From Treponema sp. (lineage in GTDB: Bacteria; Spirochaetota; Spirochaetia; Treponematales; Treponemataceae): DNA of 35,598 bases. Within the stretch, counting starts at the first letter, position 1. Each line of letters begins with the position of its first letter. This document shows, piece by piece, positions 32,242-35,598 of this stretch. The stretch spans positions 1 to 35,598 of the forward strand of contig JAIKYB010000016.1 in assembly GCA_024683675.1 (NCBI GenBank). The letters are read 5' to 3'. Made by a program: the position numbers and the translations under genes. The notes beneath the pieces are model-generated. The model made no database searches and had not been told where the DNA came from. It saw only the letters and a program-made list of their open reading frames with translations.

Positions 32242-32270
32242 TTGTCATAAGACTTTTTATTTGATAGAAT
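32242..32270 (+). promoter_or_regulatory. Promoter with -10 box 6 nt from lipoprotein ATG
   Basis: TTGTCA (32242-32247), a 17-nt spacer, TAGAAT (32265-32270), then GAAGCA and ATG 32277. Ideal spacing and no Shine-Dalgarno sequence point to a transcript that begins at the start codon. Confidence 0.62.
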
Positions 32271-32276
32271 GAAGCA

Positions 32277-32678
32277 ATGAAAAAAATATTTTTCACAGTT
32301 TTGGTAGTCGGCCTTTTTATTTTTGCCGGCTGTGCTTCAACACCATCAGAAGGTGTTCAAAAAGAAAAAAATCTAAATCAAAAAAAGTTACGATATGATG
32401 ATTGGAAATATATGGGATTTGGTCGTGAGATTCCTGAATGGGTAGAGCTTGCAATCAATAATAATCCTTCCAAGATAAAGAAATTAATTCCAGAGCTGGC
32501 TGAAGCTGAAATTGAAGTAAGGTCTGCTGCTGGAATAAATATAGATCAGGCAGAAGAATCTTTATTGGAACTTGGAATACCAGAAGGTTTTTCTGTATAT
32601 GATTCGTTTTGGGTTCGTCAGGGAAAATCCGTGGAGAAACCTTATATAGCTGTTGCAATTTATAGGAGGCTTTTGTAA
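32277..32678 (+). CDS. Small lipoprotein of unknown function
   Basis: 133 residues with a signal peptide and lipobox FAGC (Cys19), so lipid-anchored. The mature part contains RYDDWKYMGFGREIPEWVELAINN, a pattern I associate with small spirochaete lipoproteins, followed by a helical segment and a short beta-rich end. No enzyme motif. Its TAA overlaps the galE ATG (TAATG), and the galE ribosome site TAGGAGG lies within its last codons, so both are translated together, although a lipoprotein and an epimerase have no obvious shared role. Possible link: envelope glycan synthesis. Confidence 0.82.
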   Translation: MKKIFFTVLVVGLFIFAGCASTPSEGVQKEKNLNQKKLRYDDWKYMGFGREIPEWVELAINNNPSKIKKLIPELAEAEIEVRSAAGINIDQAEESLLELGIPEGFSVYDSFWVRQGKSVEKPYIAVAIYRRLL

Positions 32679-33637
32679 TGAAAGTTTTAGTAATTGGTGG
32701 TGCCGGATATATCGGAAGCCATGTTGTAAAGGAATTGATGAAATCAGGTCACGAAGTAACTGTATTTGATAATCTTTCAAGTGGACTTCGCTGTAATCTC
32801 TTTCCAAAAAATGGATTTATTTATGGAAATATCTTGATTGAACGCGATCTTGATGAAGCATTTGCACGTGGTTTTGACGCTTTTGTTCATCTTGCAGCAT
32901 TTAAGGCTGCCGGCGAATCTATGGTAGCTCCGGAAAAATATTCTATCAATAATATTACAGGAACTCTGAATATTATGAATGCGGCTGTAAAGCACAACTG
33001 CAAGATTATGATTTTCTCTTCTTCAGCTGCTACTTTTGGTGAACCTCAGTACCTTCCTATGGACGAAAATCATCCTCAGAAGCCAATCAACTATTACGGT
33101 TTCACAAAGCTCAAGATTGAAGAGTTTATGGATTGGTATGACCAGCTTAAGGGCCTTAAGTTTGCCGCTCTTCGTTATTTTAATGCTGCAGGTTATGATC
33201 CAGATGGAGAAATCCGCGGGCTTGAACAGAAGCCTGAAAATCTTCTTCCACGTATTATGGAAGCTGCTCTTGGACAGAGAGAGCTTAAGGTATTTGGAAC
33301 TGATTATGATACACGCGATGGTACTTGTATCCGCGACTATGTACACGTTACAGACCTTGCCCGTGCTCATGTTATGGCTCTTGATTATATTGCAAAGAAC
33401 AATAAGAGCCTTAAATTGAACCTGGGAACAGAAAAGGGAACAACTGTAAAAGAGCTGATTGATGCGGCACGTAAAATTACAGGTAAGGCTATTCCTGCAG
33501 AAGATGCACCACGCCGCCCTGGAGATCCTGCCAGCCTTTATGCTACCTCTGCTAAAGCAAAGGAATTGCTTGGTTGGGAACCAAAATTCAGTGATGTTGA
33601 TACTCTGGTAAAGACAACCTGGGAAGTATATAAATAG
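32678..33637 (+). CDS. galE: UDP-glucose 4-epimerase
   Basis: Interconverts UDP-glucose and UDP-galactose for galactose use and envelope sugars; cytoplasmic, NAD-dependent. 319 residues. The Rossmann motif GGAGYIGSH starts at residue 7. The catalytic pair is SSS (in IFSSSAATFGE) with Tyr-x-x-x-Lys in NYYGFTKLKIEEF. The GalE-type ALRYFNAAG, CIRDYVHVTDLARAH and LLGWEPKF follow, so this is a true GalE-like extended SDR. It is slightly shorter than E. coli GalE (338). Translationally coupled to the upstream lipoprotein and followed by a strong terminator. Confidence 0.95.
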   Translation: MKVLVIGGAGYIGSHVVKELMKSGHEVTVFDNLSSGLRCNLFPKNGFIYGNILIERDLDEAFARGFDAFVHLAAFKAAGESMVAPEKYSINNITGTLNIMNAAVKHNCKIMIFSSSAATFGEPQYLPMDENHPQKPINYYGFTKLKIEEFMDWYDQLKGLKFAALRYFNAAGYDPDGEIRGLEQKPENLLPRIMEAALGQRELKVFGTDYDTRDGTCIRDYVHVTDLARAHVMALDYIAKNNKSLKLNLGTEKGTTVKELIDAARKITGKAIPAEDAPRRPGDPASLYATSAKAKELLGWEPKFSDVDTLVKTTWEVYK

Positions 33638-33677
33638 ACTAATCAGTTAAAACAATTAATACATAAGAAACATAAGG

Positions 33678-33713
33678 AAGGGACTGCCCGTTATTTGGGC
33701 AGTCCCTTTTTTT
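33678..33713 (+). terminator. Intrinsic terminator after galE
   Basis: AAGGGACTGCCC (33678-33689) pairs perfectly with GGGCAGTCCCTT (33697-33708) around a 7-nt loop, with a T tract to 33713. Confidence 0.95.
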
Positions 33714-33758
33714 ATAGTAAACATCTGCAATATTCAAACTGCTTACTTAGAAAAGGTC

Positions 33759-33790
33759 TGCTATAATGTAAAATACATAGAAAATTGGAG
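33759..33790 (+). promoter_or_regulatory. Extended -10 promoter and ribosome site of the GH5 gene
   Basis: TGC followed by TATAAT (33762-33767) forms an extended -10 element, and the -35 region is weak. TGGAGG (33785-33790) lies 6 nt before ATG 33797. Unlike several other genes here, this one has a normal leader and Shine-Dalgarno sequence. Confidence 0.65.
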
Positions 33791-33796
33791 GATTTA

Positions 33797-35598
33797 ATGA
33801 AATTATCAAAGAAAGTTCTGGCTTTTATGGCAAGTCTTACTTTACTTTCTGCTCTATTTGCTCAAGATTATGTTCACAACAAGAATGTAAAGTTGCCTGA
33901 CACTTCAAGTACAAAGGTTACAAAAGCCCAGGAAATGGACAAAAAACTTACCGCTACAGAATTAACAAAAATTATGGGAAACGGTATAAACCTGGGAAAT
34001 ACAATGGAAGCTTACCGGGCTGCCGGCATGTCTACAAAACAGGCTGCAACCTCTTATGAAGTACTTTGGGGTCAGCCTGTAACAACAGAAAAAATGATTA
34101 AGGGCTACAAGGCTGCGGGTTTTGATACAATCCGTATTCCTATAGCCTGGACAAACGCTATAGATTATCTGAATGGTGACTACACTATTAATAAGGATTA
34201 TCTGGACCGTGTTGAAACTATAGTTACCTGGGCTCTTAATGCAGGAATGTATGTTATTATCAATGACCACTGGGATGGCGGCTGGTGGGGCCTTTTTGGT
34301 CAACGCGAGGCTGCTTATCGTGAAGATGCCGTTGCACTTTATAAGGCAATCTGGACTCAGGTTGGAATCCGCTTTAAGAATTATTCCGATAAGTTGATTT
34401 TTGAAGGTGGAAACGAAGAAATTGGAGACCGTCTTAATGATGCAAGTAAATACTGGAAAAAGGGCGCTTTGAATGAAGACGGCTGCTATACAATGGCAAA
34501 CTTTGTAAATCAGACCTTTGTTGACACAATTCGCTCTCAGGGGGGGAACAATGAAAACCGCTTCCTGCTCATTCCAGGCTATAACACAAATATAGATAAG
34601 ACAGTTGATTCCCGTTTTAAGATGCCAAATGACACAGCCAAGGAAAGACTTCTTATTTCTGTTCATTATTATGATCCTTCTGATTTTGCTATTGGCGGCG
34701 GAGACCTTTGGGGAACAAAAGCTGATTATGAATATCAGAATGCTCAGTTTAAGAAGATGGAAAAATTTGTAAATGAAGGTTATGGAGTAATTATTGGTGA
34801 ATATGGAGCTTTACCAAATAATGGAAACTATAAAACTTCGACCCTTCCTTGGACAAAAAATGTAATAGATAACTGTGATGCTTACAATTATGTTCCGGTT
34901 CTTTGGGATACAGGTTCAGCTTGCTTCTATAATAAGGGTTCTGCAAAGCTTATTCATAAGGAACTTGTAGACCTTTATAAAGCTCGTGCCGTAGCAAATG
35001 AAAAGGATTACAAAAAGGTTCAGAAGACTGCTCTTGCAGAGCTTAAGAAGGCTGAAGGCGCTGCTAAGAATAGTCTTGATAATAATCCTCTGGTTGGCCG
35101 TAAGGATGTTGGAATTGGTTACATTATGTACAGCGATGCAAACTGGGTTGTAACCTATTCTGTTGGAGATGAATATAAGCCAACTTCAAAAACAAAAGGC
35201 CTTAAGGCAATAGACGCAGAAATTACAGGTCCTGGAACTTACACTCTTGCCCTTGATTTCTCTGAAATGAAGGCTGGAAAAGCCTCAGGGTTTTCTTTCT
35301 GTGCTATTGGTATTGAAAACGGAGAAGCTCTCTTCCCTGATTACGCAATTGATATTAAGGAAATAAAGGTAGACGGAAAGCCTGTAAAAATGACTGCAAA
35401 AGGATATACCGCAACTGATAACGGAAAGACAACCCGTATAAATCTTGTAAATGATTGGGTTACAAGCATTCCAAAAACCGGAATCCGTACTCCTGATGGA
35501 AATCTAGACGGAGTAAAAGCTGTAATCCTTGATAAAAAGGACGGCGTCTTCAAAGATATGAAGAAGCTTGAAATTACGTTTGAATATGGTCCAGCTAA
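33797..35598 (+). CDS. Secreted glycoside hydrolase family 5 (endoglucanase-like), 3' end outside window
   Basis: 600 residues are visible; the frame is still open at the last base. A signal peptide (MKLSKKVLAFMASLTLLSALFAQ) predicts export. Residues about 55-395 are a GH5 catalytic barrel: MGNGINLGNTMEAY, GYKAAGFDTIRIPIAW, INDHWDGGWW, general acid Glu207 in FEGGNEE, LISVHYYDP and nucleophile Glu335 in IIGEYG. The NLGN start resembles GH5 subfamily 4, which contains endoglucanases and xyloglucanases. A Lys/Ala-rich helical linker (about 395-430) leads to a beta-rich domain (about 435-600: YSDANWVVTYSVG, ITGPGTYTLALDFS) that looks like a carbohydrate-binding module, class not identified. Role: degradation of plant beta-glucans. 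Confidence 0.92.
   Translation, partial: MKLSKKVLAFMASLTLLSALFAQDYVHNKNVKLPDTSSTKVTKAQEMDKKLTATELTKIMGNGINLGNTMEAYRAAGMSTKQAATSYEVLWGQPVTTEKMIKGYKAAGFDTIRIPIAWTNAIDYLNGDYTINKDYLDRVETIVTWALNAGMYVIINDHWDGGWWGLFGQREAAYREDAVALYKAIWTQVGIRFKNYSDKLIFEGGNEEIGDRLNDASKYWKKGALNEDGCYTMANFVNQTFVDTIRSQGGNNENRFLLIPGYNTNIDKTVDSRFKMPNDTAKERLLISVHYYDPSDFAIGGGDLWGTKADYEYQNAQFKKMEKFVNEGYGVIIGEYGALPNNGNYKTSTLPWTKNVIDNCDAYNYVPVLWDTGSACFYNKGSAKLIHKELVDLYKARAVANEKDYKKVQKTALAELKKAEGAAKNSLDNNPLVGRKDVGIGYIMYSDANWVVTYSVGDEYKPTSKTKGLKAIDAEITGPGTYTLALDFSEMKAGKASGFSFCAIGIENGEALFPDYAIDIKEIKVDGKPVKMTAKGYTATDNGKTTRINLVNDWVTSIPKTGIRTPDGNLDGVKAVILDKKDGVFKDMKKLEITFEYGPA

Noticed and set aside
34540-34546. G7 run in the GH5 gene as a phase-variation switch
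   Set aside because: The frame is intact across it and seven G is short. Chance occurrence cannot be excluded and no supporting signal was seen.
33962-34666. 234-residue minus-strand open frame inside the GH5 gene
   Set aside because: It lies opposite the catalytic domain, which is intact on the plus strand; it is an accidental opening.

Overview
The window looks like chromosomal DNA of a spirochaete, most likely a gut or rumen Treponema. This is inference. It rests on AT-rich sequence (roughly 40% GC by eye), several lipoproteins with spirochaete-type lipoboxes, an InlB-type repeat protein, a secreted family 5 glycoside hydrolase, a diguanylate cyclase with a sugar-repressor-like sensor, and several conserved-looking proteins of unknown function. 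No integrase, transposase, phage or CRISPR gene is visible. The only signs of past mobility or decay are a gene fragment near 5.1 kb and a partial tRNA copy near 22.0 kb.

Layout. 1-4923: the 3' part of a very large exported modular protein (Ig-like modules, a TIG domain, a propeller-like C-terminus). 4924-5144: a decayed intergenic stretch with G-rich repeats and a pseudogene fragment. 5145-8610: homoserine O-acetyltransferase (minus strand), then a catalytically eroded alpha/beta hydrolase and a U32 peptidase-family protein. 8683-11060: a repeat-rich lipoprotein and ribosomal protein L28, closed by a strong terminator. 11131-12006: a metallo-beta-lactamase-fold hydrolase (minus). 12087-16051: an apparent operon of an unknown protein, a PTS EIIA-type regulator and transketolase. 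16161-18050: a LacI-type sensor fused to GGDEF. 18132-21152: overlapping genes for a long PRPP synthetase, a short FGGY-type kinase and a HAD phosphatase. 21161-23481: a second MBL protein, tRNA-Arg(CCT) and a pseudo-receiver/HATPase/cNMP-binding protein. 23553-30354 (all minus): formate-THF ligase, RsuA-type pseudouridine synthase, an aspartyl-protease-like lipoprotein, citrate synthase, an XRE-cupin regulator and an unknown protein. 30457-33637: a secreted vWA protein, two small lipoproteins and GalE. 33797-35598: the 5' part of a secreted GH5 endoglucanase-like enzyme that runs off the window.

Functional threads. Central carbon metabolism is well represented (transketolase, PRPP synthetase, citrate synthase, formate-THF ligase, GalE). 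It sits beside candidate carbon or nitrogen sensors: the EIIA, the LacI-GGDEF protein and the XRE-cupin protein. The cell-surface genes (giant Ig/TIG protein, lipoproteins, GH5 enzyme) suit a fibre-associated lifestyle.

The most unusual signals are these: a repeated promoter arrangement placing a -10 box only 6-7 nt before the start codon (probable leaderless mRNAs); a perfect 12-bp inverted repeat of two palindromic sites upstream of citrate synthase; a nested hairpin that can cover the ribosome binding site of the PRPP synthetase gene; an exact 29-nt duplication of a tRNA 3' half; and a bilobal retropepsin-like lipoprotein. I did not find a system I could confidently call new. The best candidates are listed as findings.
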